In this document: positions 1 to 9,791 of the stretch, piece after piece
Layout: every line of letters begins with the position of its first letter
Position numbering within the stretch: the first letter of the stretch is position 1
Origin: Elusimicrobia bacterium GWA2_61_42
GTDB lineage: Bacteria; Elusimicrobiota; Elusimicrobia; Elusimicrobiales; UBA9959
Length of the DNA: 64,000 nucleotides
Assembly (NCBI GenBank): GCA_001799615.1
Contig: MGTU01000012.1
Coordinates: 1-64,000, forward strand
Direction: 5' to 3'
Translations under genes and position numbers: made by a program
The notes under the pieces: generated by a model
Seen by the model: only the letters and a program-made list of their open reading frames with translations
Databases searched by the model: none
What the model was told of the DNA's origin: nothing

Positions 1-1476
1 AAAGCTTTCCCACGCGCCACCGGCGGCGCGCAGCAGGTTGCCGTCCGCGCCAGTAGCGGTCAGGCCCGTGCCGCCGTTGCCCACTGCCACCGTGTTAGTC
101 ACGTTAGCCGCGTTCCCGGATATGTTGCCGCTCACCTTAGTGGCGTCCACCAGGCCCGCAGCCGTAGTTATAATGTTGCTCCCGGAACCCGCTATGATCA
201 CGCCGCGCACTTCCGCGTTGCCCGTAAGCGTGGCGCTCGAAGCGTGGATGCCGCCGGTTAAAGTAATGGTAGCGGCTATTAAGGCGTAATCGGATTTAAT
301 ATTCCCGTCCACATGCAGTTTTTCGGTCGGCACCCTACCCACACCGACCATGTCGCTGGGCGTTACCAGCGCAGTTATCCCGCCACCCGAAGACCAGGGG
401 CTGGCGCCGCCGGAAGCCAGCGGGCTCCAGGAAAGGCCGTTGGAGACGTAAATGGTGTTGTCGTCCGTATCGAAATAAACCGCGCCCTTTCCCGCCAGGT
501 AAGCTTCGGGCGTGGCTGAGAAATTACCCAGGCGCAGCTGGGCATTCTCCACATAGACATTGGTGGAGAAAACTATGGCCTGCTGGTCGGTGGTATTGAA
601 AGCGGAAGCCGCGTTCATGACCAGGGTGCCGGTCATAACATCGCCGGCTTTCGCTACCTTGTTGACGTCGGCGATATTCGTAAGCGTCGAGCCGTCGCCG
701 TAATAACGGTTGGCGTAAACCGAGCCGGAACCGTTGATCCTGACGAGGTCAGCGGTGCCCGTTGAAACGGCGAAGAGAAAACCGGTTTCCCCCGCGCCGC
801 TGGAAACGTGCAGCTTGTAGGCGGGAACGCCGGTGCCCACGCCCACGTTCTTTTCACCGTCCACAAGGATGACCTTGCCGGACGAGGTCGACCACGGAGA
901 AACGCCGCCGGCCGCCAGCGCGGTCCAGTCGGTGCCGTTCCAGAAATTCACCTGCTTGCCCACGGCGTCATAAACTACCGAACCCTCGCCTATGCTGCCG
1001 GGCAGGGCCGCGAAATTACCCAGCCGGAACTGAGAAGAAGTCATGATCGTGTCGGTAGAGATAAGGGCCTGGGTGAGAGAAGAACCGAGGTTGGCGGTGT
1101 AAAGCGCGTAAGGCGTGGAAAGCAGCCGGGTGCGGGGCGTCAGAGCGGGGTCCGCCCCTATCTTGATCTCCAGGTAGCGCGCGTCCGCGCCGAAAACCGA
1201 AGCGGGCAGCGGTGTCACGCTGCCCAGGCCCACGCTGAAGATGCCGTTGTCGGGATTTATGGCGGGCTGGGTCTCGAACCAGAGTTCGCTGCCGGCCGTT
1301 GCGGCGTCGTGCACGCTGAAGCGGATGCTCAGGGGCCCGGCAAGCGGGTTGCCGGCCGTGTCCACCAGGCGGCCCTGGTAATTTACCAGCAGCGGCGCCG
1401 CGCCGGCCAGGGCCGGCAACAGCAGCAGCAGGGCGGAAAAGATTTCAATGAACCTGGCTTTGAGCGTTTTCATCAT
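1..1476 (-). CDS. Exported fibre-like surface protein, 3' end beyond window
   Basis: The frame is open without a stop from 1476 down to base 1, so at least 492 residues are visible and the C-terminus is missing. The start region reads MMKTLKARF, then a hydrophobic stretch ending LAGAAP, a signal peptide. A VNYQGRLVDTAGNPLAG module follows, typical of bacterial tail-fibre-like proteins. Two copies of a roughly 165-codon unit come next, each with RLGNF..., ...W.P.A.GG.SPW and VGVG...KLHV. YYGDGSTLTNI and VGNGGTGLTATGADGN motifs follow. Such proteins often end in an S74 endosialidase-type chaperone; that end lies outside the window. An alternative in-frame ATG at 1515 has a GGGAG ribosome site; the ATG pair at 1476/1473 has GGAGG very close. 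The gene sits directly behind a predicted sigma-54 promoter. Function unknown; surface fibre or adhesin is inference. Confidence 0.8.
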   Translation of the reverse strand, partial: MMKTLKARFIEIFSALLLLLPALAGAAPLLVNYQGRLVDTAGNPLAGPLSIRFSVHDAATAGSELWFETQPAINPDNGIFSVGLGSVTPLPASVFGADARYLEIKIGADPALTPRTRLLSTPYALYTANLGSSLTQALISTDTIMTSSQFRLGNFAALPGSIGEGSVVYDAVGKQVNFWNGTDWTALAAGGVSPWSTSSGKVILVDGEKNVGVGTGVPAYKLHVSSGAGETGFLFAVSTGTADLVRINGSGSVYANRYYGDGSTLTNIADVNKVAKAGDVMTGTLVMNAASAFNTTDQQAIVFSTNVYVENAQLRLGNFSATPEAYLAGKGAVYFDTDDNTIYVSNGLSWSPLASGGASPWSSGGGITALVTPSDMVGVGRVPTEKLHVDGNIKSDYALIAATITLTGGIHASSATLTGNAEVRGVIIAGSGSNIITTAAGLVDATKVSGNISGNAANVTNTVAVGNGGTGLTATGADGNLLRAAGGAWESF

Positions 1477-1541
1477 GCCTCCAGCAACCCCGGAAATAAG
1501 GAATAAAATTTTCATGTATAAATTCTCCCAAGAAGATATAT

Positions 1542-1557
1542 AGCAACAACTTTGCCA
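1542..1557 (-). promoter_or_regulatory. Sigma-54 (-24/-12) promoter
   Basis: On the minus strand the site reads TGGCAAAGTTGTTGCT against the consensus TGGCACG-N4-TTGCW, matching 10 of the 12 specified positions. The invariant GG (1556-1555) and GC (1544-1543) are exactly ten bases apart. Transcription would begin near 1532, just ahead of the fibre gene's ribosome sites. Nearby genes encode RpoN and an NtrC-type activator. Confidence 0.75.
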
Positions 1558-1644
1558 AGTTGCTATTTTCAGGTCTTGATTAATTATAGATTATGCGCTG
1601 ATAAGGAAATAATGCGGAATAATTAAATTCTTGTTGCCAGAATC

Positions 1645-1705
1645 TGTAGATATTAATCCACAATGTAGACAATATTCTACACTTATATGTAGATATATAT
1701 CTACA
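1645..1705. promoter_or_regulatory. Three tandem 18-bp inverted-repeat operators (enhancer-like)
   Basis: The unit is TGTAGA-N6-TCTACA. Copies lie at 1645-1662 (right half TCCACA, one mismatch), 1664-1681 (perfect arms) and 1688-1705 (perfect 18-base palindrome). Their centres are about 120-165 bases upstream of the predicted sigma-54 start, the usual place for NtrC-type activator sites. They sit in the 191-base gap between the response-regulator stop and the fibre gene. The natural binder is the Fis-type HTH of the adjacent regulator, which is inference. Confidence 0.7.
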
Positions 1706-1706
1706 T

Positions 1707-3076
<1,370 letters not shown>

Positions 3077-3077
<1 letters not shown>

Positions 3078-4186
3078 TAGACGGTCTTTTTAAAGCGCAG
3101 GCTTACCGAAGCCCCCCCGCCGGGAGGCGAAGAAACCAGGATGCGGCCGCCGTGTTCGTCGATGATCTGGCGGGCCAGGTAAAGCCCCAGGCCCGTGCCG
3201 TTCTCCTTGGTGGTGAAGAAAGGCTGAAAAAGATTTTCCAGCATGGCCGGCTCCAGCCCGGGGCCGTTGTCGGCTATGGTCAAAAACACTTCCTGCTCGG
3301 CCTCCAGCCAGCCGGAGCTGACCTTTATCGCGCCGTTCTTCCGCCCGTCCAGCGCCTGCGCGGCGTTATTGAGCAGGTTATAGATGACGCTGTGCATATA
3401 ATGCGGGTCCAGGAAAACCTTGGGCGCCTGGGCGAAATCTTTTTCCACGTTTATCTTGGCGGCCTTAAGGGCGCTGTCTATCAGGCCCAGCGAGTATTCC
3501 GCGGCGTCCGCCACCGGGTAGGGCTCCAGGCGGCACATGCCGCTGCGGGAGAAATCCAGCAGGGTCTTGACGATCTTGGAAGCCCGGCGCGCGTTGCGCT
3601 CTATCAGTTCCGCGCCGGCGCGCACCTGTTCGGGCTGGCCCTCCTGGGCGCGCAGCAGTTCCGACGTGGACAGGATGACGTGCAGCGGATTTTTTATGTC
3701 GTGGGCGAACATGGAGGTAAGCTGCCCGATGGAGGTGAGGCGGCCGAGCTTGCGGGCGGCGTTGCGGAACACATGGGGATCTTTCAGGGCCGACCATTCG
3801 TCGGGGGACACCGGGGACAGATAAAAGCAGAAACCGTTGATCCCGCCTGCCTCGTCCTTAAGCGCCTGCGCGGTCAGGAAAAGGCGGACGATGCTCTTCG
3901 CGGCGGTCAGCATATAGAAGCGGTAATTGCGCACCACGCCGTTCTTGGCGGCCAGCCCGGCCAGGTCGGAGAATTCCTTCAGGTCTTTTTCGAGCACCAG
4001 CGCGGAAGCCGGCTTGCCGTTTATGGCCCCGTCCGTCCAGCCCAGCAGCTTCAGCGCGCTGTTGTTGACCAGCAGCACCTGCAGGTCCACGCCCAGCACC
4101 AGCATAGGCTCCTGCGCGTTTATGAAGATGGTATCGCAGAGGCTGCGCTGCAGCCCCGTCATCCCGGCCTCTTCTTTTTTCATCAT
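3077..4186 (-). CDS. Cytoplasmic PAS-domain histidine kinase (NtrB-like)
   Basis: Length is 369 residues with no signal peptide or membrane segment, so it senses a cytoplasmic or partner-borne signal. A PAS domain spans about 15-130. The HisKA segment carries H162 in AHDIKNPL. The N box is NLLNNAAQAL (270-279), the G1 box is DNGPG (306-310), and FFTTKENGTGLGL (323-335) completes the ATP site. It overlaps the upstream rpoN stop by four bases and abuts the response regulator, so it is the cognate kinase by position. The ligand of the PAS domain cannot be read from the sequence. Confidence 0.95.
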
Positions 4187-5235
4187 AGCCCCGCCCTCTT
4201 CCTGTAAAGGTTCACGGTCCGCCTGGAAATTCTCAGCCCGTGCCCGGTTTTAAGCGCCGCAGCCACTTCGCTGTCGGTCAGGCGCTTAACCCCGGCCCCC
4301 ATGACATCTTTCATTTTATCAATTACCAGGGCGCTTTTCGGCCTGAAAAGATCTTTCAGCTTCACTTCCTCACCCCAGGGCGCCAGCACGGTCCTGCCGG
4401 CCAGCAGCCTGGACACCGTGGCCGGGTTCAGCCCCACCCTGGCGGACAGCTCGCGCTGCGTCAGCGGCTTCAGCGGGCCTTTGCCCAGCAGGAACGCTTT
4501 CTGTTCCTCCAGAAGCGCCGCGAGCGTCCGGTGGAACCCGGCTTTCCGCCAGGAAACGCGCTGGGCGGCGGCGGCCAGCTTCCTTACCTTTACGGCCTCC
4601 GCGCGGCTCAGCGCCCCGCTTTTAAGCAGGCGCGTCAGCGCGGGCCCGTTTATCACGTACGCGCCGTGAAAATAAGCGGGGTGCGTGTAAGCCGCCTCCA
4701 GCCTGCCGCCCGCTATCCCGATGCGCGCGGAGCAGCGGAGAAAAAGCTGCGGAAGGGCCGCCGGCGGCACGCGCTCGTGCGCCATTGTAAAAGCGTCCAC
4801 AAAGACCTTGAGCGCGGCGGCCTCGGCGGGGGTGATCTTGCAGGCGCGCGCGGCGGCGGCCGGGTCGAAAGGGCTGTCGGCAAGGAAATGGAGCTCGAAG
4901 TTCTCCAAGCCCGCGCGGCGGGCGAGTTCCAGCATGGCGGGCCTGTCCGCCAGCCAGTCCCCGGCGCCGCCGGGGTCGGCCGCGGCGGCGAGGGCGTCGG
5001 CGCCGCAAGCCAGCGAAAAAGCGTAGGTGGCGCCGTGGAAACGCTTTCTTACCACGGCAGGCTGGCCGTCCGGTCCCGGGGCGCGCAGCCTGGCAAAAAG
5101 GGGGTCCGCCTCCAGCTCCGCGGCCAGGCGCAGAAAATCACCCTCGGAGCGCGCCAGCATGCCGAACAGGCGCAGGTCCTGGCGCAACGCCGGGGCCTGG
5201 GACAGCTTTATCTCCTGTTTTTTACGCTTTTCCAT
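4183..5235 (-). CDS. rpoN: Short, divergent RNA polymerase sigma-54 factor
   Basis: It has 350 residues, shorter than the usual 430-500. Region I is recognisable (KLSQAPALRQDLRLF... LEADPLF) but poor in glutamine. The centre is the core-binding region. An HTH follows (LTQRELSARVGLNPATVSRL, then the APWGEEVKLKDLF part). The C-terminus carries an altered RpoN box, SRRTVNLYRK, against the canonical ARRTVAKYRE. It is first in an operon with its own kinase and activator, the frames overlapping by four bases and then one. rpoN is commonly found away from its activators, so this looks like a dedicated paralogue. Whether a canonical rpoN exists elsewhere in the genome cannot be seen. Confidence 0.85.
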   Translation of the reverse strand: MEKRKKQEIKLSQAPALRQDLRLFGMLARSEGDFLRLAAELEADPLFARLRAPGPDGQPAVVRKRFHGATYAFSLACGADALAAAADPGGAGDWLADRPAMLELARRAGLENFELHFLADSPFDPAAAARACKITPAEAAALKVFVDAFTMAHERVPPAALPQLFLRCSARIGIAGGRLEAAYTHPAYFHGAYVINGPALTRLLKSGALSRAEAVKVRKLAAAAQRVSWRKAGFHRTLAALLEEQKAFLLGKGPLKPLTQRELSARVGLNPATVSRLLAGRTVLAPWGEEVKLKDLFRPKSALVIDKMKDVMGAGVKRLTDSEVAAALKTGHGLRISRRTVNLYRKRAGL

Positions 5236-5308
5236 TGGGAAAACACCCTGCTGGAATTATAACAATTTTGCCCCGGCAGGCGGCTTTTTAACGGCCACGA
5301 CGGCAGAG

Positions 5309-5337
5309 TTGACAATATTTTTTAGGATTGATAGATT
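5309..5337 (+). promoter_or_regulatory. Sigma-70 promoter for nrdJ
   Basis: TTGACA (5309-5314), a 17-base spacer and TAGATT (5332-5337). The -35 is perfect and the -10 matches four of six. Predicted start is near 5344, leaving a leader of about 130 bases before nrdJ. Confidence 0.6.
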
Positions 5338-5343
5338 ACAACT

Positions 5344-5474
5344 ATACCAAGCTTTTTAGCGCACTGATTAAGACACAAAGCCCAGCTCGTAAAAGCCCAG
5401 GGAGAGGCCGGAGCAAAGCGCGGTCCTACCAGACCCTAAAAGCCCGGGAGACACGGAACCGAGGCGAAACCCAG
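5344..5474 (+). other. nrdJ 5' leader with an internal direct repeat
   Basis: The leader holds two related segments, at 5390-5411 (TAAAAGCCCAGGGAGAGGCCGG) and 5437-5456 (TAAAAGCCCGGGAGACACGG). No B12-box (GCCACTG-like) or NrdR box is visible, although the enzyme uses adenosylcobalamin. The function is unknown. Confidence 0.35.
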
Positions 5475-7985
5475 ATGAAAACCATGACATTGGACAAGAA
5501 GAAGATACACATCAGCGAGAACCAGGGCAAGGTCATCAAAGACAAATACCTGCGGGACGAAAACAGCGTCGAGGACCTTTTCGAGCGCGTCGCCCATAAC
5601 ATTTCCCTTTCGGAGCTCATCTTCCACCCGGAGGCCGGCCAGTGGGGCCTGTTCGAAGGCGTGCGCTGCCGCTTCCTGGAAGCCGGCGCCGACGGCTCGC
5701 CCTCCCGCGTCATCCTTTTCCACGACGGGCTCTCGGAATCCTCCGAGCGCGAGGCCAATTTCATGAAGTTCGTGGCCAACCTCGAGAACGCCTATAAGAC
5801 CATAGACGCGGCCCGCGAGGCCGCCGACCGCTGGCGCACCCAGTTCTACAACCTGATGGCGGAATTTAATTTCCTGCCCAATTCCCCCACGCTGATGAAC
5901 GCCGGGCGCGACCTGCAGCAGCTTTCGGCCTGCTACGTGCTGCCCGTGCCCGACTCCATGGAAGGCATCGCCAAGGCGCTGACCGCCCAGAGCCTGATCC
6001 AGAAATCCGGCGGCGGCACCGGTTTTTCCTTCTGCCGGGTACGCCCCAAGGGCGACACGGTGAAGAAGACCAACGGCGTGGCCTCGGGCGCCATCTCCTT
6101 CATGAAGCTGTTCGACAAGCTGACCGACGTGGTAAAGCAGGGCGGCACGCGCCGCGGCGCCAACATGGGCATCCTTCCCTACTGGCATCCCGAGATCAAG
6201 GAATTCATAAAGCTCAAATCGGAACCCGGCGTGCTGGAGAACTTCAACCTGTCCATCGCCCTGGACGAGAAATTCATGAAGGCCGTGGAGACCAACGGCT
6301 CCTTCGACCTGGTGAATCCCCGCAGCAGCGAGGTCACCGGCACCCTGAAGGCGAAGGAGATCTTCGACATGCTGGTGGAATCGGCCTGGGCTTCAGGCGA
6401 CCCCGGCATCGTTTTCATGGACCGCATCAACGAAACGAATTCCAACCCCACCCCGGCGCTGGGCCAGATCGAAAGCACCAACCCCTGCGGCGAGCAGCCG
6501 CTGCTGCCGTGGGAATCCTGCAACCTCGGGTCCATAAACCTGGCCAATTACGTCACCGGGGAAATGGCCCGCGGCAAAATGGACTGGGACCGCCTGGCCG
6601 ATACGGTTAAAAAAGCCATACGCTTCCTCGACAACGTCATAGAGATAAACAATTACCCCCTCCCGGAAATAGAGAAGATAGCCAAGGGCAACCGCAAGAT
6701 AGGCCTGGGCGTGATGGGCTGGGCGGAAACCGCCGTCAAGCTGGGCGCGGCCTACGACAGCCCCGAAGGCCTGGCGAAAGCCGAAGAAGTGATGAAGTTC
6801 ATCAACGAGAAATCCCTGGAAGCCTCGGAAGAGCTGGCCAGGGAGCGCGGCGTGTTCCAGAACTGGAAAGGGTCCATCTACGACGCCGAGAGCAAATATT
6901 TCCGCGGCGTCTCCGCCAGGCCCCGCAACGCCTCCCGCACCACCATCGCCCCCACCGGCACCATCGCCATAGCGGCGGGGCTGCAGGGCTCGGGCATAGA
7001 GCCGTTCTTCGCCATCGCCTATACCCGCTACAACGCCAAGGCCCTGGACGCCATAAAGAACAACCTGGACCCGGCGGCCAAGGACACTTTCTACGAGGTG
7101 AACACGCTGTTCAAGCGCATCGCCCAGCACCACCACTACTTCGGCCTGGACGAAGGGACCCTGTGGAAAAAGATCGAGTCCAACCACAAGTCCGTCCGCG
7201 GCATCCCGGAGATCCCGCAAGCCGTGCAGGACCTTTTTCCCACCGCCCACGACGTCTCCGTGGAGAACCACATCCGCATCCAGGCGGCCTTCCAGAAACA
7301 TATCGACAACGCGGTCTCCAAGACCATCAACATGTCGAACTCCGCCGGCACCGCCGACGTGAGGAACTGCTATCTGCTGGCGCACAAGCTCGGCTGCAAA
7401 GGCCTTACGGTCTACCGCGACGGCTGCAAGGCCCAGCAGGTGCTCAACATAGGTTCCGGCACGCAGCCGCAGGCCAAGAACAAGAAAAAGAAAGCCGCCT
7501 ACCAGTCTTTCGGCGTCTCGTCGGAATATTTCCAGCTGAAGACCGGCTACGGCCCGCTGCACGTGCACGTGAACTACAACGAGCACGGCCCGTACCAGGT
7601 GTTCACCAACATGCCGCCGCTGGGCACCGAGATCAGCGGCCTGACCTCGCTGATCGGCATCCTGCTGTCCAAGTACCTGGAAGAAGGCGGGGACCCGGTC
7701 AAGGTCATCAAGCACCTTAATTCCGTAAAGGGCGACCGGCCCGTGGGCCTCGGCGAGAACCGCATCAACTCGGTGGCGCACGGCATCGCCGTGGCGCTGC
7801 GGAGCCACCTGAAGCGCACCGGCGTCATAGCTTCCGACCAGGAGATCAACGGCCAGGAGAAGCTGGAGCTGTGGGAGGTTTCCCGCACCCAGTACTGCCC
7901 CAAGTGCTACTCCTCCAACGTCAGCTACGAGTCCGGCTGCTCCGGCCCCACCTGCCACGACTGCGGTTACTCGGAATGTTCGTAA
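5475..7985 (+). CDS. nrdJ: Adenosylcobalamin-dependent (class II) ribonucleotide reductase
   Basis: It reduces ribonucleotides to deoxyribonucleotides using a cobalamin-generated thiyl radical, without oxygen dependence. The start chosen is ATG 5475 (MKTMTLDKKK) after GAGG at 5461, giving 836 residues; the frame extends further upstream but through the leader. Visible signatures are QLSACYVLPV (first cysteine of the redox pair), STNPCGEQPLLPWESCNLG (thiyl cysteine, glutamate and second redox cysteine) and APTGTIAIAAG. The last 30 residues are cysteine-rich (YCPKC...CSGPTCHDCG), the usual zinc-like tail that regenerates the active-site disulfide. It is monocistronic, between its own promoter and a strong terminator. 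With tmk and tdk in the window it covers part of DNA precursor supply. Confidence 0.97.
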   Translation: MKTMTLDKKKIHISENQGKVIKDKYLRDENSVEDLFERVAHNISLSELIFHPEAGQWGLFEGVRCRFLEAGADGSPSRVILFHDGLSESSEREANFMKFVANLENAYKTIDAAREAADRWRTQFYNLMAEFNFLPNSPTLMNAGRDLQQLSACYVLPVPDSMEGIAKALTAQSLIQKSGGGTGFSFCRVRPKGDTVKKTNGVASGAISFMKLFDKLTDVVKQGGTRRGANMGILPYWHPEIKEFIKLKSEPGVLENFNLSIALDEKFMKAVETNGSFDLVNPRSSEVTGTLKAKEIFDMLVESAWASGDPGIVFMDRINETNSNPTPALGQIESTNPCGEQPLLPWESCNLGSINLANYVTGEMARGKMDWDRLADTVKKAIRFLDNVIEINNYPLPEIEKIAKGNRKIGLGVMGWAETAVKLGAAYDSPEGLAKAEEVMKFINEKSLEASEELARERGVFQNWKGSIYDAESKYFRGVSARPRNASRTTIAPTGTIAIAAGLQGSGIEPFFAIAYTRYNAKALDAIKNNLDPAAKDTFYEVNTLFKRIAQHHHYFGLDEGTLWKKIESNHKSVRGIPEIPQAVQDLFPTAHDVSVENHIRIQAAFQKHIDNAVSKTINMSNSAGTADVRNCYLLAHKLGCKGLTVYRDGCKAQQVLNIGSGTQPQAKNKKKKAAYQSFGVSSEYFQLKTGYGPLHVHVNYNEHGPYQVFTNMPPLGTEISGLTSLIGILLSKYLEEGGDPVKVIKHLNSVKGDRPVGLGENRINSVAHGIAVALRSHLKRTGVIASDQEINGQEKLELWEVSRTQYCPKCYSSNVSYESGCSGPTCHDCGYSECS

Positions 7986-8004
7986 GAGCCGCCTGACCGC
8001 GGAT

Positions 8005-8036
8005 AAAAACCCCGCCGCGGAGGCGGGGTTTTTATT
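8005..8036 (+). terminator. Rho-independent terminator after nrdJ
   Basis: CCCCGCC-GCGGA-GGCGGGG stem flanked by A and T runs, 20 bases after the nrdJ stop. Confidence 0.9.
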
Positions 8037-8060
8037 TTAACACCTGGGGGGGCGTATTTT

Positions 8061-8068
8061 TATAAAAT
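8061..8068 (+). promoter_or_regulatory. -10 element immediately before tmk
   Basis: TATAAAAT ends seven bases before the tmk ATG at 8075. No ribosome binding site fits between them, so transcription would start at or next to the ATG. No good -35 is seen. Confidence 0.4.
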
Positions 8069-8074
8069 ATAAAC

Positions 8075-8710
8075 ATGAAGAAAGGGCTTTTTATCGTGCT
8101 GGAAGGGCCGGACAGGTCCGGGAAATCCACGCAGGCCTCGCTTTTGAAGACCTGGATGGAAGGGCTTGGACGCGAGGTGCTGGTCACCCGCGAGCCGGGC
8201 GGCACCTACTTATCCGAAAAGATCCGCAAGATACTGCTGGACCCCAGGAGCAATATAGAGCCGATGACCGAGCTTTTCCTCTATGAAACCTCCAGGATAA
8301 AGCATACCCTGGAGAAGATACTGCCCGCGCTGAAAGCCGGCAAGGTGATAATCTCCGACCGCTACACCCTTTCCACGGTCGCCTACCAGGGCTACGGCCG
8401 CGGCCTCGACCTCAAGACCGTGGAAACGCTTAACCGTATAGCCACGCTGAATTTGAAACCAGATTTAACTATAGTGATGGACATACCTGATAAAATCTTT
8501 GCACAGCGCAAACGCTTTACAGAGAAAGTATTCGGTGCTGACCGCATTGAAAGTGCTTCTACAGCGTTCCGCCGCCGCGTCAACAGCGCCTATAAGCTGC
8601 TGTCCCGCCGGCCCGGCGTCACGCGCGTTAACGCCGGCCGTTCCATCGAAGAGATCCAAAGCGAGATCCGCAGGCGCATCATGAAGCTGCTGAAGAACAA
8701 AAAGAAGTAA
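8075..8710 (+). CDS. tmk: Thymidylate kinase
   Basis: It phosphorylates dTMP to dTDP. The P-loop is GPDRSGKS at 11-18, TREPGG lies near 43, and the SDRYTLSTVAYQGYGRGLD segment carries the DRY/H-type substrate motif. Its 211 residues are normal. Start ATG 8075 has no Shine-Dalgarno and follows a -10-like TATAAAAT by seven bases. It heads a tight run with holB and metG (gaps of 3 and 1 bases). Bases 8450-8565 are noticeably richer in A/T and in non-preferred codons than the rest of the gene, a local composition break. Confidence 0.95.
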   Translation: MKKGLFIVLEGPDRSGKSTQASLLKTWMEGLGREVLVTREPGGTYLSEKIRKILLDPRSNIEPMTELFLYETSRIKHTLEKILPALKAGKVIISDRYTLSTVAYQGYGRGLDLKTVETLNRIATLNLKPDLTIVMDIPDKIFAQRKRFTEKVFGADRIESASTAFRRRVNSAYKLLSRRPGVTRVNAGRSIEEIQSEIRRRIMKLLKNKKK

Positions 8711-8713
8711 CCC

Positions 8714-9790
8714 ATGTCATTTTCAAACATACTCGGCCAGGACAAGACCGTAAAACGGCTGCGCGCGCTGATCGAAAGCCGCAGGATCCCTCCCGCCATG
8801 ATCTTCCACGGGGCTCCGGGCACGGGCAAATTCCTGGCCGCGGCGGAATTCGCCAAGGCCCTGAACTGCTCCCATACCGAGCACCGGGAAAAACCCGCCG
8901 CCCCCCCGCCGCCTTCGGACGACGACCTTTTCGCGGCGGCGGCCCCGGCGCCCGCGGCCGCGCGGGAACTGCCCCCGGCCAAAGTCCACACGGACCTGTC
9001 GGACTCCTGCGGCAGCTGCCTCTCCTGCCTGCAGGCGGCCAGCGGCGCCCACCCGGACATCCGCATTGTGGACACCGCCTTCCAGGCCGCGCTGCTCGAC
9101 GAGGCCGAAAGCGCCAATTTAAAAATTGACACCATGCGCGAGCTTACCCGCTGGGCCCAGCAGAAACCGATGCTGTCCGACTGGAAGGTCTTCATAGTGC
9201 GCGACGCCGAAGCACTTATGCCGGCCGCGCAGAACGCGCTGCTCAAGACCCTGGAGGAGCCGCCGCCCGGCACCGTGGTGATCCTTACCGTCTCCCGCAA
9301 AACCTCTTTGCTCTCCACCATCCTCTCGCGCTGCTGCCTGGTGGAATTCGGCCTGCTGCCGCGCGCCGCGGCGAAGACCCTGCTGGAAGCGCAGGGAACC
9401 GGGCCGGACGACGCCGGGGCCCTGGCCGCGCTGGGCGGCGGCTCGCTGGAGAAGTCCGCCGAAGCCGGCTCTTTCCTCAAGCGCGTCTCGGCGCTGCGCC
9501 CCGGCGACCCCGCCCGGGTCTTCAAATTTTCTTCCGGCCTGCCGCGCGACAGCCACAAGGCCCGCGAGGAAGTAAAGACCCTGCTGGACCTGCTGCTGGC
9601 CAAAACGCGCGACCGCTGGAGCTCCGCCGCCGGCCCGGCCAAAGCCAGGTTCACGACGCTGCTGCGGCGCACGCTGGACCTGCGCCGCATGGCGGACCGC
9701 AACGTTTCCTACATGCTGCTGCTGGAGACCGCGCTGCTCGAAAGCGAGAAAGCCGGCATCAAGCTGGAAGACCTGATAAGGACGGACTAA
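8714..9790 (+). CDS. holB: DNA polymerase III clamp-loader subunit delta'
   Basis: It is an AAA+ clamp-loader subunit with Walker A GAPGTGKF (33-40), a zinc module, and the SRC-like motif in LSTILSRCCLVEFG. The segment PMLSDWKVFIVRDAEALMPAAQNALLKTLEEPPPGT is the classic DnaX/HolB core. The zinc cysteines are C52 and C99-x2-C102-x2-C105; between C52 and C99 sits a Pro/Ala/Asp-rich insertion of about 40 residues, where E. coli has only nine. The start lies three bases after tmk, the familiar tmk-holB pairing. An intact Walker A leaves a DnaX-like reading possible, but the length (358) and pairing favour delta'. Confidence 0.9.
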   Translation: MSFSNILGQDKTVKRLRALIESRRIPPAMIFHGAPGTGKFLAAAEFAKALNCSHTEHREKPAAPPPPSDDDLFAAAAPAPAAARELPPAKVHTDLSDSCGSCLSCLQAASGAHPDIRIVDTAFQAALLDEAESANLKIDTMRELTRWAQQKPMLSDWKVFIVRDAEALMPAAQNALLKTLEEPPPGTVVILTVSRKTSLLSTILSRCCLVEFGLLPRAAAKTLLEAQGTGPDDAGALAALGGGSLEKSAEAGSFLKRVSALRPGDPARVFKFSSGLPRDSHKAREEVKTLLDLLLAKTRDRWSSAAGPAKARFTTLLRRTLDLRRMADRNVSYMLLLETALLESEKAGIKLEDLIRTD

Positions 9791-9791
9791 G

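Noticed and set aside
5344-5474. Cobalamin riboswitch ahead of nrdJ
   Set aside because: No GCCACTG-type B12 box or matching core was found in the leader.
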